Of a stretch of DNA of 64,000 nt, positions 1 through 9,213 are shown one piece after another. The notes beneath the pieces were generated by a model. That model did not search any database. It was not told the origin of the DNA and saw nothing but the letters and a program-made list of their open reading frames with translations. The first letter of the stretch is position 1; each line of letters starts with the position of its first letter. The position numbers and the translations under genes are program-made. The DNA is from Blastococcus capsensis (GTDB lineage Bacteria; Actinomycetota; Actinomycetes; Mycobacteriales; Geodermatophilaceae): assembly GCF_030165005.1 (NCBI RefSeq), contig NZ_JASNNW010000001.1, positions 434,001-498,000 of the forward strand, written 5' to 3'.

Positions 1-186
1 GACATCCCCTCCAGAACCGAACAGTAGCCAGTTCCCGGACCCTTCCGTCTCGGAGTGGTTGGGACCAGCTGCGGCTCACCTACCGGACTCGGGACCCACG
101 GGTCCGGGTGAGCCTCGTATCCGTAGCGGCTCCCGACCCACGAGCCGCGCAGACACTAGGTTGGGCATCGTGGATCGGGTGGCCAG
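1..186. other. Leader region of the restriction-modification operon, no gene seen
   Basis: No convincing coding sequence or RNA gene is visible here. The stretch ends at the ATG of the methyltransferase, with a weak purine-rich GGTGG just before it as the only ribosome-binding candidate. It must hold the promoter of the operon, but I see no clear -35/-10 pair. The far end of the integrative element is not recognisable, so the element probably extends to the left of the window. Confidence 0.4.
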
Positions 187-1344
187 ATGAACGGGAAGAT
201 GGTCGGCCTTTTCGCCGGCATCGGCGGTCTTGAGCTGGGGTTGCACACCCACGGTTGGAGTACCGAGCTGCTATGCGAGATCGACTCTGGTGGTCAGGCC
301 GTGCTTGGTGAGCACTTCCCCGACGTCCCCCTAGTCCCGGACGTGACCCGTCTCGACGAGCTGCCCGGCGGCATCGAACTGGTGGCCGCCGGCTTCCCGT
401 GCCAGGACCTCTCGCAGGCTGGACGCACCGTCGGCATCACAGGGGCCCGCTCTGGCCTGGTGGACGAAGTTTTCCGCCTTGTCGAGCCCCAGAACGGTCC
501 AACATGGCTCCTGATGGAGAACGTGCCGTTCATGCTGTCGCTCGGCCGTGGCGCGGCCATGCGGCACATCACCGCTTCCCTTGAGCTGCTCGGCTATGCG
601 TGGGCCTACCGCGTCGTCGACGCACGCGCCTTCGGTCTGCCTCAGCGGCGCCTCCGAGTCATCATGTTGGCCTCGCGGACAGAGGACCCTCGTGCGATCT
701 TGTTCGCCGACGACGCTGGCCCCACGACCGAGGCGGATCCAGCGTCGGTCGCCTGTGGCTTCTACTGGACTGAAGGCACTCGGGGACTGGGATGGGCCGT
801 TGATGCCGTGCCGACACTCAAGGGCGGGTCAACGATCGGGATCGCATCCCCGCCAGCGGTACGGCGCCTGGACGGGTCACTCGTCACCCCGGGGCTCTCG
901 GACGCTGAGCGCCTTCAGGGCTTCCCGGTCGGTTGGACAGCGCCCTCTTCGGACGTTGCAGGCGTTCGTCCTGGTCATCGGTGGAAGCTCATCGGCAATG
1001 CCGTCAGTGTCCGGATGTCGGAATGGGTGGGCAGCCGCTTGTCGGCGCCGGTGACCTACGACGGCCGACTCGACCAGGCGCTGCAGCCAGGCGACACCTG
1101 GCCGATCGCGGCGTGGGGCCGTGATGGGGTGGCTCACCGAGCTTCAGTGAGCAGTTGGCCAGTCCGGGCGCCGTACGAGTCCGTGGCTGGCTTCCTGGAG
1201 GAGTCCAAGCCGCTGTCGGCCAGGGCGACCGCGGGATTTCTCAAGCGTGCGCGCGCGGGCAATCTGCGATTCGTTGACGGTTTCCTCGACGACGTCGCGC
1301 GGCACCTGGTGTCCGTGGGCGGAGATCCGGCTCGAGCCGCATGA
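187..1344 (+). CDS. DNA (cytosine-5) methyltransferase of a type II restriction-modification system
   Basis: This enzyme transfers a methyl group from S-adenosylmethionine to C5 of cytosine in a specific DNA site, protecting it from the partner nuclease. The canonical motifs are in order: FAGIGG (residues 9-14, AdoMet binding), PCQ (71-73, catalytic Cys72), ENV (111-113) and QRR (153-155). A target-recognition region and the closing IGNAV-type motif follow. About 90 residues beyond the catalytic core have no assigned role. The stop overlaps the start of the next gene by four bases (ATGA), so the two are translationally coupled. The 385-aa length is normal for the family. The recognition site cannot be read from the sequence. 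Confidence 0.93.
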   Translation: MNGKMVGLFAGIGGLELGLHTHGWSTELLCEIDSGGQAVLGEHFPDVPLVPDVTRLDELPGGIELVAAGFPCQDLSQAGRTVGITGARSGLVDEVFRLVEPQNGPTWLLMENVPFMLSLGRGAAMRHITASLELLGYAWAYRVVDARAFGLPQRRLRVIMLASRTEDPRAILFADDAGPTTEADPASVACGFYWTEGTRGLGWAVDAVPTLKGGSTIGIASPPAVRRLDGSLVTPGLSDAERLQGFPVGWTAPSSDVAGVRPGHRWKLIGNAVSVRMSEWVGSRLSAPVTYDGRLDQALQPGDTWPIAAWGRDGVAHRASVSSWPVRAPYESVAGFLEESKPLSARATAGFLKRARAGNLRFVDGFLDDVARHLVSVGGDPARAA

Positions 1345-2207
1345 GCGACTTTCCGCTGCGGGCGGCCCTGGACGCTGCCGAGCCCAAGCCTTCCCCCACT
1401 GGTGCTCAGGGCGAGAAAAAGAACTACGCCCAGCGGTTGTCCAACGCCCTTGCCCAGACGGTCGCCGACGCATTGCGCCCGGAGTTCCCGGCGGTGACGC
1501 CGGCCGCCGATGGCACCGGCCAGGAGTCTGCGGTGGGCGTGGCCCGGGGCACCAAGCGGCTGGACGTAAAGGTCACCGACCAGACCCTGGGTCTTTTGTT
1601 GTCAGTGTCTATCAAGACCTACAGCTTCCAGGACTACAGCCCTTCTAAGAACAGGCTGGGGCGCTGGACGAAGAACATCGTCCGCAACGACCACGAGCTG
1701 CGCGGTGAGGCCATGGTCCTGCACCAGCGCCAGCCCTACAGCGTGCTAATCGCGGTGATGTTCGAGCCCTCAGCCATCGCCGACGACGGCGATCCCGCCA
1801 ACCGTTCGGACAAGGGCAAATCCTCCTTCGCCCATCACGTCACCACTCTCGCCAAGCGGGTTGGACGCGGCAAACGCCCCGTTCTAGGCGGCGCGCCGGG
1901 CGCCTGGGTCGACCTGGGCGCCGAGGATTCGCGGTACGACCTGTTCGAGCGGGTGTTCATCGGTCTCTACGAACCCGATGGGGAGCAGCGGGGCGCGGTG
2001 CGCTTCTTCGATGTGGAGAACGCGCCCCCACGCAACGGCCCTCCGTCAGCGAACGCGACGATCTCCTTCGACGAGTTCGTGACGGCGATCAAGGACGAAG
2101 TCACGCGACGCAACCGTTCGGCACCCAGTTGGGCCGACCCCGACGCCGATGTCGACCCTGCCGCCGTGGACTCCGACGCCAGCGATACCGAGGACCTCGA
2201 GGGCTGA
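1341..2207 (+). CDS. Probable restriction endonuclease (PD-(D/E)XK-like)
   Basis: This 288-aa protein is not recognised by family. Its place between a 5mC methyltransferase and a Vsr nuclease, with an ATGA overlap, makes the cognate restriction enzyme the best guess. Residues 73-94 read like a nuclease core: Asp75 in a beta strand (KRLDVKV) followed by a second strand ending in S-x-K (SIK, Lys92), a variant of the PD-(D/E)XK site in which Ser replaces the usual acidic residue. The N-terminal 70 residues are charged and probably helical. The C-terminal 40 residues are rich in Asp and Pro and probably disordered. An accessory DNA-binding protein is the alternative. Confidence 0.55.
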   Translation: MSDFPLRAALDAAEPKPSPTGAQGEKKNYAQRLSNALAQTVADALRPEFPAVTPAADGTGQESAVGVARGTKRLDVKVTDQTLGLLLSVSIKTYSFQDYSPSKNRLGRWTKNIVRNDHELRGEAMVLHQRQPYSVLIAVMFEPSAIADDGDPANRSDKGKSSFAHHVTTLAKRVGRGKRPVLGGAPGAWVDLGAEDSRYDLFERVFIGLYEPDGEQRGAVRFFDVENAPPRNGPPSANATISFDEFVTAIKDEVTRRNRSAPSWADPDADVDPAAVDSDASDTEDLEG

Positions 2208-2628
2208 GGTCCTGACTAACCCCACCCCCAGAGACGCGCGGACCCGGCGGCGCATGCAAGGGCAACGACGCCGAGACACCACTCCCGAGCTTGCACTAAG
2301 ACGTGAGCTGCACCGTCGGGGTCGACGATTCTTCGTCGATCGCGCACCACTGCGGGGATTCCGGCGGCGAGCGGATCTGGTTTTTCCGCGCCTACGTGTC
2401 GCGGTCTACGTCGACGGCTGTTTCTGGCACTCCTGTCCGGTCCACGCAACGCATCCGAAGAACAACGCCGAATGGTGGGCTTCGAAGCTCGCCGACAACG
2501 TCTCCCGCGACCGGGACACTGATGCTCGCCTGCTTACAGCGGGATGGGTCGTCGTGCGGGTGTGGGAGCACGAGGACCCGGTGGCCGCAGCCAACCGAGT
2601 GGACCTGGCCCTTAAGGCTGCGACCTGA
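2149..2628 (+). CDS. vsr: Very short patch repair endonuclease (Vsr)
   Basis: Vsr nicks DNA 5' of the T in T:G mismatches that arise when 5-methylcytosine deaminates. It therefore protects the genome against mutation at the sites made by the neighbouring methyltransferase. Family hallmarks are visible: RRRDTTPELALRREL near the N terminus, the RRADLVF strand carrying the catalytic Asp, DGCFWHSCP with the Zn/active-site residues, and VRVWEHE near the C terminus. The start is uncertain. The ATG at 2149 overlaps the upstream gene by 59 bases, while the next ATG at 2254 would begin right at the conserved RRRDT segment and probably cuts off a few family residues. The gene closes the three-gene operon. 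Confidence 0.88.
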   Translation: MSTLPPWTPTPAIPRTSRAEVLTNPTPRDARTRRRMQGQRRRDTTPELALRRELHRRGRRFFVDRAPLRGFRRRADLVFPRLRVAVYVDGCFWHSCPVHATHPKNNAEWWASKLADNVSRDRDTDARLLTAGWVVVRVWEHEDPVAAANRVDLALKAAT

Positions 2629-2637
2629 TCCCGGGTG

Positions 2638-2649
2638 AACCCGCGGGTT
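2638..2649. terminator. Short palindrome between converging genes
   Basis: AACCCGCGGGTT is a perfect 12-base palindrome in the 19-base gap between vsr and the converging gene, just touching the latter's stop. It could end transcription from both sides. The stem is short and there is no T tract, so this is a weak call. Confidence 0.3.
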
Positions 2650-2995
2650 AGTCGCTCACAGCGGACCGCAAGACCGCATCGATGCATGCCCGCAGCGCCG
2701 TCAAACTGTTCTCTGGCGTACTGATCCAGGCCCGGCACTCACCGTCGAAGGCGTGTTGGGGAGCGTAGAGGCCGACCCCCCATCCCTGCTGCTCCGCCCG
2801 CGACCAAGACAGGCTGTCTTGAGCGTCGGTGAGCAACAGGCTCCACCCACCGTCGAGGGAAACCTGAAGGGCGGCATTCATGCCACCGGTCTGGGTGAAC
2901 GTCGTCGGCAAGTTCGCGGCGCACAACGCGTCAATCGCGTCTTGGTATTGCGCCTGACCCACAGCCATCGTCTGCTCATAGCTCAACACGTGCAC
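2648..2995 (-). CDS. Hypothetical protein, 115 aa
   Basis: I do not recognise this protein. It has no membrane segment or signal peptide and looks like a small soluble alpha/beta domain. It contains a WSLLLTDAQDSLSW strand-turn segment near the middle and a regular amphipathic C-terminal helix. It lies 37 bases downstream of the ParB-like gene on the same strand and probably shares its transcript, so an accessory role in the integrated element is likely. The listed start is a GTG. A second GTG at 2989 sits at better spacing from a GAGGGG ribosome-binding site and may be the true start, two codons shorter. Confidence 0.6.
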   Translation of the reverse strand: MHVLSYEQTMAVGQAQYQDAIDALCAANLPTTFTQTGGMNAALQVSLDGGWSLLLTDAQDSLSWSRAEQQGWGVGLYAPQHAFDGECRAWISTPENSLTALRACIDAVLRSAVSD

Positions 2996-3032
2996 CCCTC
3001 AGGCCGCCTTGGGTAGGTGGTCCTCACGCGGG

Positions 3033-4622
3033 TCAGCATGCCTCGGGGGCGCCGTTGTCGTCTGGGTCGGAGGCTGCGTCGTTGTCGTGGGGGGCGAAAT
3101 CGTCGCTGCTGGTGCGCTCGTCGATCCCGTCGACGATGCGCTGTTCGATCTCGGCGAGGGAGTAACCGTACCCGGCCAGGAAGCGCAGCCACCGGGCGTC
3201 CGTGGCTCTGGGATCCCGCCAGGTCCCCCGGTGCATCGCGGTCTCGATCGCTCCGGCGACGTGGGCCAGCAGGACGATGGGCAGCCGCCCGTCGGGCACG
3301 AGCTTGCCGCTGGTCAGGGTGAGTTCTCCCTTGGTCGTCCTCCACAATCCGGGGGCCTCGATGCCGAGGTCGGCGCTGGCGGCGTCCTGGGCGAGGTTGG
3401 ATTGCCCCGAAAGCCAGCGGGCGAGGACGCGCGGGTCACTCGCCATCGTCTCGACGGCGAACCGGAGCGCCGCCCTTGGCACACTCTTGCGCATCAGGAA
3501 CGCACGTACCCACTCGCGGCGGGTCTCGTTCGCTGCCGCCATCTCTCTGTTGTTGACGATCGTGATCCGCCGCTCGTCGGTAGCGTCCCGCTCCTCTTCG
3601 GCGAGTTGGGTGTTGGGTATCGGGTCGCCGCTGTAGCGGCCGGCGTGGCCGAACGCAGCGGGATTGGTGCAGACCTCCACCGCCTGGGGGCCGTTCCACG
3701 CGGTGGCGATGTACACCGCGGAACCGGGGCAGCTGGCGTGAACCTCGGCGGTAAGGAACTCCCCGTCGTGGGCGAGTTGGCTGATACGGGTCTGCCCGCG
3801 ACCTTCGGCTGCGTCAAGCAGCGTTCGCCCGGCGGCAGTCAGATCGGCGGACAGAACAGCGATCTTCTCGACCTCTTGACGAGCGCGCTTGGCGCGGGTG
3901 AGCGCGTGGGCGAATTGCCCCGCCCCCTCTCCAGCGGCGGCGATAAGTGCGGCGGTGGTCTCGGCATCGTCGGCGTAGACGGCGACGGCGGCCGCCTGGT
4001 CGAGGGTGAGTCCGGCTGCTGACACAGCGGCGGCGGTGTCGGCAGGCAGCCGGGCGACGCCGGCGGCCTTCGTGACGCGGTTTCGGCCGAGCCCGGTGGA
4101 GCGGGCAACCTCTGTGAGGCTGTCGCCGAGGTCAAGCATCGTCTGCACACCACGGGCCTCCTCGACCGCCGTCAGGGCGGCCCGATGCAGGTTCTCCGCG
4201 AGCATCGCTCCGACGTGCCGGGCCTGCCCGGCCAGGTCATCAGGCTCGGCTGCTAGGTCTGGCCGCACGACGCACGGCACGGAGGGGACGCCGGCGAGCA
4301 AAGCGGCTGCCGCCCGCCGATGTCCGGCGACCAACAGGTGCCCGATGGTGCCGTCCCCTTTGGCGTGCGGAACGACGGTCAGAGCCTCCAGAACGCCCTG
4401 AGCGGCGATGGAGGTCGCCAGGCCGGATAGGTCGCTCAGGTCGTCGCGGATGTTGCGCGGGTGAATGGTCAGGGTGGACGGGTCGAGCCAGACCAGCTGT
4501 TGCACGGGGTCTTCCGCGGGCGCCGGGTGCCCCGCCTTATCGTCCGCGCTCGGGGCGGAGGCGCCGCCGAATGGCAGCGACCCTGCATCGGCGTCGCCGC
4601 CGTAGGGGAGAGTTGATGTCAT
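3033..4622 (-). CDS. ParB/RepB-like DNA-binding protein
   Basis: The N-terminal half is a ParB/Srx-type domain. WLDPSTLTIHPRNIRDDL opens the fold, LLVAGHRRAAAALLAG is the nucleotide-binding GxRR box equivalent, and AENLHRAALTAVEEARG is the ENxxR box. An HTH follows (SLTEVARSTGLGRNRVTKAA). The remaining roughly 300 residues do not match anything I can name. Proteins of this type on mobile elements bind short palindromes and act in partition or as KorB-like regulators. No ParA partner is encoded next to it, so regulation or element maintenance is more likely than classical partition. The start chosen is the ATG of MTSTLPYG. An upstream ATG at 4667 would add 15 Arg/Ala-rich residues. Confidence 0.75.
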   Translation of the reverse strand: MTSTLPYGGDADAGSLPFGGASAPSADDKAGHPAPAEDPVQQLVWLDPSTLTIHPRNIRDDLSDLSGLATSIAAQGVLEALTVVPHAKGDGTIGHLLVAGHRRAAAALLAGVPSVPCVVRPDLAAEPDDLAGQARHVGAMLAENLHRAALTAVEEARGVQTMLDLGDSLTEVARSTGLGRNRVTKAAGVARLPADTAAAVSAAGLTLDQAAAVAVYADDAETTAALIAAAGEGAGQFAHALTRAKRARQEVEKIAVLSADLTAAGRTLLDAAEGRGQTRISQLAHDGEFLTAEVHASCPGSAVYIATAWNGPQAVEVCTNPAAFGHAGRYSGDPIPNTQLAEEERDATDERRITIVNNREMAAANETRREWVRAFLMRKSVPRAALRFAVETMASDPRVLARWLSGQSNLAQDAASADLGIEAPGLWRTTKGELTLTSGKLVPDGRLPIVLLAHVAGAIETAMHRGTWRDPRATDARWLRFLAGYGYSLAEIEQRIVDGIDERTSSDDFAPHDNDAASDPDDNGAPEAC

Positions 4623-5048
4623 GGCTCGAGCCTGGCGCGCAAACGCCCGATTCAGAGCCGCGAGCAATGACTCTGTGGACTGCCGAGGCGCCTGTGGATA
4701 GACGATCCGATCCTTGTCTAAGGGACGACTTCGGCGGCGACGTCACCCTGGCGCAGACGGACTCAGCTGATCCACGCAGCCGACGTGACCACCCCAGCGG
4801 CGACCACCCGAATCAGGGCCACAGACGGCTTGCACACCGGTCAAACGACCAGCCGTTTCCGAAGACGTCCAGTACGACGCTAAACGCGCGTCAACTAGCG
4901 CACTCCAGTTATCCATTATCGCGACGTTCTTCTGTCTTCATCTCCAACGGCACGAATGCTACCTTCGGAGGTAGCTCGGGCTCCGCTTAGCGGGGCCCAT
5001 CGCCGTTTCTGGGGGTGACTCGTTGGTCATTGTCGGGTGGCGTTGAGA
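4623..5048. other. Divergent intergenic region between parB-like gene and relaxase; oriT candidate
   Basis: About 425 bases separate two divergent genes of the element, the longest non-coding gap within it. A locally AT-richer stretch lies near 4880-4945 (it contains TTATCCATTATC). A strong inverted repeat lies at 4958-4975. Relaxase genes often sit beside their own origin of transfer, so this gap is the natural place for oriT as well as for both promoters. No nic-site consensus is recognisable by eye. Confidence 0.35.
4958..4975. repeat. Inverted repeat upstream of relaxase gene
   Basis: GCTACCT and AGGTAGC form a perfect 7-base stem around a TCGG loop. It lies 74 bases before the chosen relaxase start. 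It may be an operator for the ParB-like protein, part of an oriT, or a transcription attenuator. Confidence 0.45.
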
Positions 5049-8000
5049 ATGCACGGCGGAATGAAGATATACGCTGGCGCGCCCGCGGCTGCCCGGCACT
5101 ACGTGGAGGCCGACCGCGGCCGCGCGGACGACTACTACCTCACCGAAGGCACCGGGGTGGCTCGCCGCTACGCCGCAGCGGCCGGTCGCGTGACCGAGCT
5201 GGCGCCGCTGACCGGCGACACCTACGAGACCTGGGTGGCCGGCCGCGACCCGGAGACGGGTGAGCCGAGGGGGCAGCTGCGCGGCGACGAGAACGCCGTG
5301 CGCTTCGTCGAGGTGGTGGTCAACGGCCCGAAGACGTGGTCCCTGGCCGCCGCGCTGCACCCGGACATCAGGACGGCGTACGAGGCGGCGCAGGACCGGG
5401 CCGCAGGGCAGATCATCACCTGGCTCTCGCAGCACGCCACGACGCGGGTCGGGCCGCGCGGCGGGCAGGTGCAGGTGCCTGTCGAGGCGCTGGAGGCGGC
5501 GACGGTGCGGCACTACACCTCCCGGGCGGAGGACCCGCACTGGCATCTGCACCTGCAGCTGCTGTCCCGGGTGTTCGCGGCCGGGAAGTGGCGCGGTTTG
5601 CACACCGTCGGGGTCCGCGACTTCCTGGGCGGGATCAACGGGATCGGGCACGCCGCGATGGCGTGCGACCCGGAATTGAACGCCGCCTTCGCCGCGCACG
5701 GCTACCGGAAGGGCGCTACGGGAGAAATACGGGAGCTCGCCGACTACGTGGGCCCGTTCAGCGCACGCCACGCGCAGATCGCCCGGAATGTGGACCGCTA
5801 CGAACGGGAATGGACCGCGGCGCACCCTGGCGAATCCCCCGGGCCGAGGCTGCGCCGATCCTGGGACGCTCGGGCGTGGGCCGACGGCCGCCCGGACAAG
5901 GTCACCGCCCAGTCCGGGGTCAGGCTGGAGGAGCGCTGGCGGGCCGAGCTGTCTGCCCTCGGCTACCGCGACCCGGCCGGCCCGGTCGACCTGGCCCCCA
6001 GCCTGATCGGCGCGCTCGACCGGGAGCAGGCGGTGGACCGGGTACTGGCCCGGCTCGCGGCCGGCCGGTCGGCGTGGAACGCCGCCGACATCCGGGGCGA
6101 GGCCGAGCGGCTGATCGCCGCCGAAGGCGTCGTCGCCGACGCCGCGGTGCGCATCGAGCTGGCCGAAGACCTCACCGCCCGCGCCCTGCAGCGCTGCGTG
6201 CCGTTGCTGGACCGCGACGGGGTACCGGAGCACATCCGCGCCTGGACCTCGCGAACGGTCCTCGACGTCGAGGCCGACCTGACCACCCGGCTCGCCGCCC
6301 GCGCCGCGCACGGCGTTCCGGACACCGACCTGACCCTTCCGGTCGGAGGCGCGGCTGCCGCCGGCCGGCTGGATGTCGGCCAAGCCGCGGCGGTCGCTGC
6401 GCTGGCCGGCGACCGGCCGCTGGTGGTGGTGGAGGGCGCCGCGGGGGCGGGCAAGACCACCACCCTGGCCGCCACCCGCGACCTGCTCGAGGCACAGGAC
6501 CGCCGGCTGGTGATGGTGACCCCCACGTGCAAGGCGGCCAAGGTGGCCGCCGGCGAGGTGGGTGCGGCCGCCGGGTCCGCGGCGTGGCTGGCCTTCCAGC
6601 ACGGCTGGCGCTGGCACGACGAGGGGTGTTGGACCCGGCTCACCGTCGGCGAGGTAGACCCGGCGACCGGCCGGGTCTACGCCGGGCCGAACGAGGCAGC
6701 CCAGCTGCGGCCCGGCGATCTGCTCCTGGTGGACGAGGCCGGGATGCTCGATCAGGACACCGCCCGCGCCCTGCTCACGGTCGCCGACGAGTGCCAGGTG
6801 CGGGTGGCGCTGCTCGGCGACCGGCACCAGCTGTCCGCGGTCGGCCGCGGCGGCGTCCTGGACCTCGCCATCGGCCAGGCCGACCCGGCGGCGCACCTGA
6901 CACTCGACGCGGTGCACCGCTTCACCCGAACCGACGAGCAGGGCCGCACAACACCCGACACCGGCTACGCCGAGCTGACCCTGGCCATGCGCACCGGCGA
7001 GGACCCCGGCGCCGTCTTCGACGCCCTGCTCGCCCGCGGCCAGATCCAGCTGTTCCCCGACCCCGCCGCGCTGCAGGACACGCTGGCCGCCACCGCCGCC
7101 TCGTCATATGCCGACGGCCGCCGGGTGGCCGTGGTGGTGGACACCCGCGACCAGGCCGCCGAACTCAACATTGCCATCCGCGAACGGCTGGTCGTCGCCG
7201 GCCGGGTCGATGACCGGACGGTGGCCGTCACCGGCGCCGGCGAGCGGATCGGCGCCGGGGACCGGATCGCCACCCGCCGCAACGACCGCCGCCTCGACGT
7301 CGCCAACCGCGACACCTGGATCGTCTCCGCGGTCGGCCGCCGCGGCGGGCTGCTCGTCACCCCCGCTGTCACCCCCACCGGACCCGTCCCCGGTGACGGG
7401 TCCGGCGGTGTCACCCCTGCCGGCCCAGGGACCCGGGTACTGCCCGCGGACTACGTCACCGAGCACGTCGAGCTCGCCTACGCCTCCACCGCGTACGGCG
7501 TGCAGGGCGACACGGTCACGGCGTCGCACGTGGTGGTCGGCGAGCACACCGGTGCCTCCTCCTGCTACGTCGGGATGACCCGCGGCCGAACGGCGAACAC
7601 TGCGTACCTCGTCGCCGCCGACGCCGACGAGGCGCGGCAGCAGTGGGTCGCGGTGTTCGCCCGCGACCGCGCCGACCTCGGCCCCGCCCACGCCGCCCAG
7701 CAAGCGGCCGCCGAGGCCGCCCGCTACGCCCCATCCCGCCCGCTGGAGGAGGTGCTGGCCGAGCTGCGCGCGGCGTGGACGGCCGAGCAGCGCTGCCTTC
7801 AGCAACTTGCCTACTGGGAACCACAGCGCGAGACGCTGCGCGAGGTGATCACGCTCGAAGCTCCCCACGCCGGCGAACTGGCCAACCTCCAGGCCGCCCG
7901 TGAGCAGACCGCGATCACCGCCGAACAGGCCAAGCAGCAGGCCGCAGCCAGCGGCGCGGCCGTCGCCAACCACGCGGAACAGGTCCGCGACACCCTCCTC

Positions 8001-8699
8001 GCTCGCTGGGACGGCGAACGCCCCGCTACACGCACGGCGGCAAGGACCGTGCTCGACGGCCCAGGCCGGCTCAGACTCCGGCGAGGCGCCGTGGCCCGCG
8101 CCGGCGAGCAGCTCACCGACTGGGCCGACCGGTGGCGCCCCCACCTGCCTTACCTGCCGACCGAAGCCGGTGAGCTCGCGCGGGTTGCCGGCTGGTTCGA
8201 CGACCGACCCGCCCTGTGGACGGCGTTCGACGCCTCCGCCCACCGGGCGGCCGAACAGGCCCACCCAGAACACGCCCAGCTCCACACCGCAGTCGACGCC
8301 ACCCGGCTCGCGGCAGAGCAGGCCCGGCGAGCACTGGCCGAAGCCCGCCGGGAGCGCGATCAGCGGCTCGACCCGTTCGAGCCGATGGCCTGGTCCCCCG
8401 ACCCGGTCGGGCGGCTTGGCGGCCTCCAGCGCGACATCGCCGCCACCCGCCAGGACCTGACCGAAGTACGGGTGCGCATCGCGAGTCTCACCGCCGAGCC
8501 GGTTCTCCTCGCACAACCGCCTGACCGGCTCACCCGCGAGCGCGAGGCCTGGATCACACGGCACACGGCCAGCCCCGACCAGCCCGGACCGACGACTATG
8601 CAGACGACCGTTCCGGTCCCGGTCGTCCCTCGGCCAGAGACCGAGCGCCTCGGCCCGTCGCTCAACCGACGTGGCACCACCCCAGGCATCGGCCGATGA
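5049..8699 (+). CDS. MobF/TraI-type relaxase fused to a superfamily 1 helicase
   Basis: This is a 1216-aa conjugative relaxase. The N-terminal TrwC/TraI relaxase domain nicks DNA at oriT through an active-site tyrosine; the Tyr29-Tyr30 pair in DDYYLTEG is the candidate. The metal-binding triad HWHLH is at residues 154-158. The central part is an SF1 DNA helicase with Walker A GAAGAGKTTT (about 463-472), Walker B LLLVDEAGM (about 558-566), a GDRHQLSAVGRGG motif and a late GVQGDTV motif. The C-terminal 350 residues are Ala/Glu-rich and coiled-coil-like. The start is the ATG of MHGGMKIY; a GTG four codons upstream is also possible. The helicase region seems intact. No coupling ATPase or type IV secretion genes are in view, so whether the element transfers itself or is mobilised is open. 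Confidence 0.92.
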   Translation: MHGGMKIYAGAPAAARHYVEADRGRADDYYLTEGTGVARRYAAAAGRVTELAPLTGDTYETWVAGRDPETGEPRGQLRGDENAVRFVEVVVNGPKTWSLAAALHPDIRTAYEAAQDRAAGQIITWLSQHATTRVGPRGGQVQVPVEALEAATVRHYTSRAEDPHWHLHLQLLSRVFAAGKWRGLHTVGVRDFLGGINGIGHAAMACDPELNAAFAAHGYRKGATGEIRELADYVGPFSARHAQIARNVDRYEREWTAAHPGESPGPRLRRSWDARAWADGRPDKVTAQSGVRLEERWRAELSALGYRDPAGPVDLAPSLIGALDREQAVDRVLARLAAGRSAWNAADIRGEAERLIAAEGVVADAAVRIELAEDLTARALQRCVPLLDRDGVPEHIRAWTSRTVLDVEADLTTRLAARAAHGVPDTDLTLPVGGAAAAGRLDVGQAAAVAALAGDRPLVVVEGAAGAGKTTTLAATRDLLEAQDRRLVMVTPTCKAAKVAAGEVGAAAGSAAWLAFQHGWRWHDEGCWTRLTVGEVDPATGRVYAGPNEAAQLRPGDLLLVDEAGMLDQDTARALLTVADECQVRVALLGDRHQLSAVGRGGVLDLAIGQADPAAHLTLDAVHRFTRTDEQGRTTPDTGYAELTLAMRTGEDPGAVFDALLARGQIQLFPDPAALQDTLAATAASSYADGRRVAVVVDTRDQAAELNIAIRERLVVAGRVDDRTVAVTGAGERIGAGDRIATRRNDRRLDVANRDTWIVSAVGRRGGLLVTPAVTPTGPVPGDGSGGVTPAGPGTRVLPADYVTEHVELAYASTAYGVQGDTVTASHVVVGEHTGASSCYVGMTRGRTANTAYLVAADADEARQQWVAVFARDRADLGPAHAAQQAAAEAARYAPSRPLEEVLAELRAAWTAEQRCLQQLAYWEPQRETLREVITLEAPHAGELANLQAAREQTAITAEQAKQQAAASGAAVANHAEQVRDTLLARWDGERPATRTAARTVLDGPGRLRLRRGAVARAGEQLTDWADRWRPHLPYLPTEAGELARVAGWFDDRPALWTAFDASAHRAAEQAHPEHAQLHTAVDATRLAAEQARRALAEARRERDQRLDPFEPMAWSPDPVGRLGGLQRDIAATRQDLTEVRVRIASLTAEPVLLAQPPDRLTREREAWITRHTASPDQPGPTTMQTTVPVPVVPRPETERLGPSLNRRGTTPGIGR

Positions 8700-8857
8700 A
8701 CGGCGTGGCTCCGCCGGCGACGGGGCTCGGATAGCCGGGGGCAGGAGAACGACTGGAGGTCTTCGGAAGCATCTGGCGGTCGGCTGTCAGTACGAGCTCC
8801 AGATCGGTGCCTTCTCAGGTGACGGAGCGCGTTCACCCGACTAGACCGGAGCCCACC

Positions 8858-9067
8858 ATGCCCGACCATCCCGCAAGCCGCGAGCCCGAACTGCTCACCA
8901 TCACCGAAGCCGCCGAGCTCCTCCGTGCCCCGGTCGCCACCCTGCGGTACTGGCGCCACCTCGGCACCGGCCCGCGCAGCTTCCGCCTCGGCCGCCGCGT
9001 CCTCTACCGCCACGACGACCTCAAGGCGTGGGTCGAGGCGCAATTGGGGCCAAGCGCCACCGGATAG
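8858..9067 (+). CDS. Excisionase-like MerR-type HTH protein
   Basis: This 69-aa protein has a single winged-HTH domain of the excisionase/HTH_17 type: LLTITEAAELLRAPVATLRYWRHLG, then GPRSFRLGRRVLYRHDDLKAWVEA. Such proteins bind near attachment sites and steer the integrase toward excision, or repress element genes. It lies about 150 bases before the integrase gene on the same strand, the usual xis-int order of actinobacterial integrative elements. The ATG at 8858 is chosen because a GGAG ribosome-binding site lies 8 bases before it. Confidence 0.85.
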   Translation: MPDHPASREPELLTITEAAELLRAPVATLRYWRHLGTGPRSFRLGRRVLYRHDDLKAWVEAQLGPSATG

Positions 9068-9213
9068 CTACCCGGCGAAGGGCGCAGCCTGTGGGTTGCT
9101 GCCCTCACCTCGTCAGATCTCTTCGGCATGCTGCGTGCCGATCCGTTCCTTCCCCCAGAAGCGAAGACGCAGACGACGAGCCCGGCCGCGTCTGAGATGT
9201 CGAGGAGTCAGCC

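Noticed and set aside
1-186. Search for a tRNA or att repeat at the left edge
   Set aside because: No cloverleaf and no match to the xthA 3' end could be found by eye.
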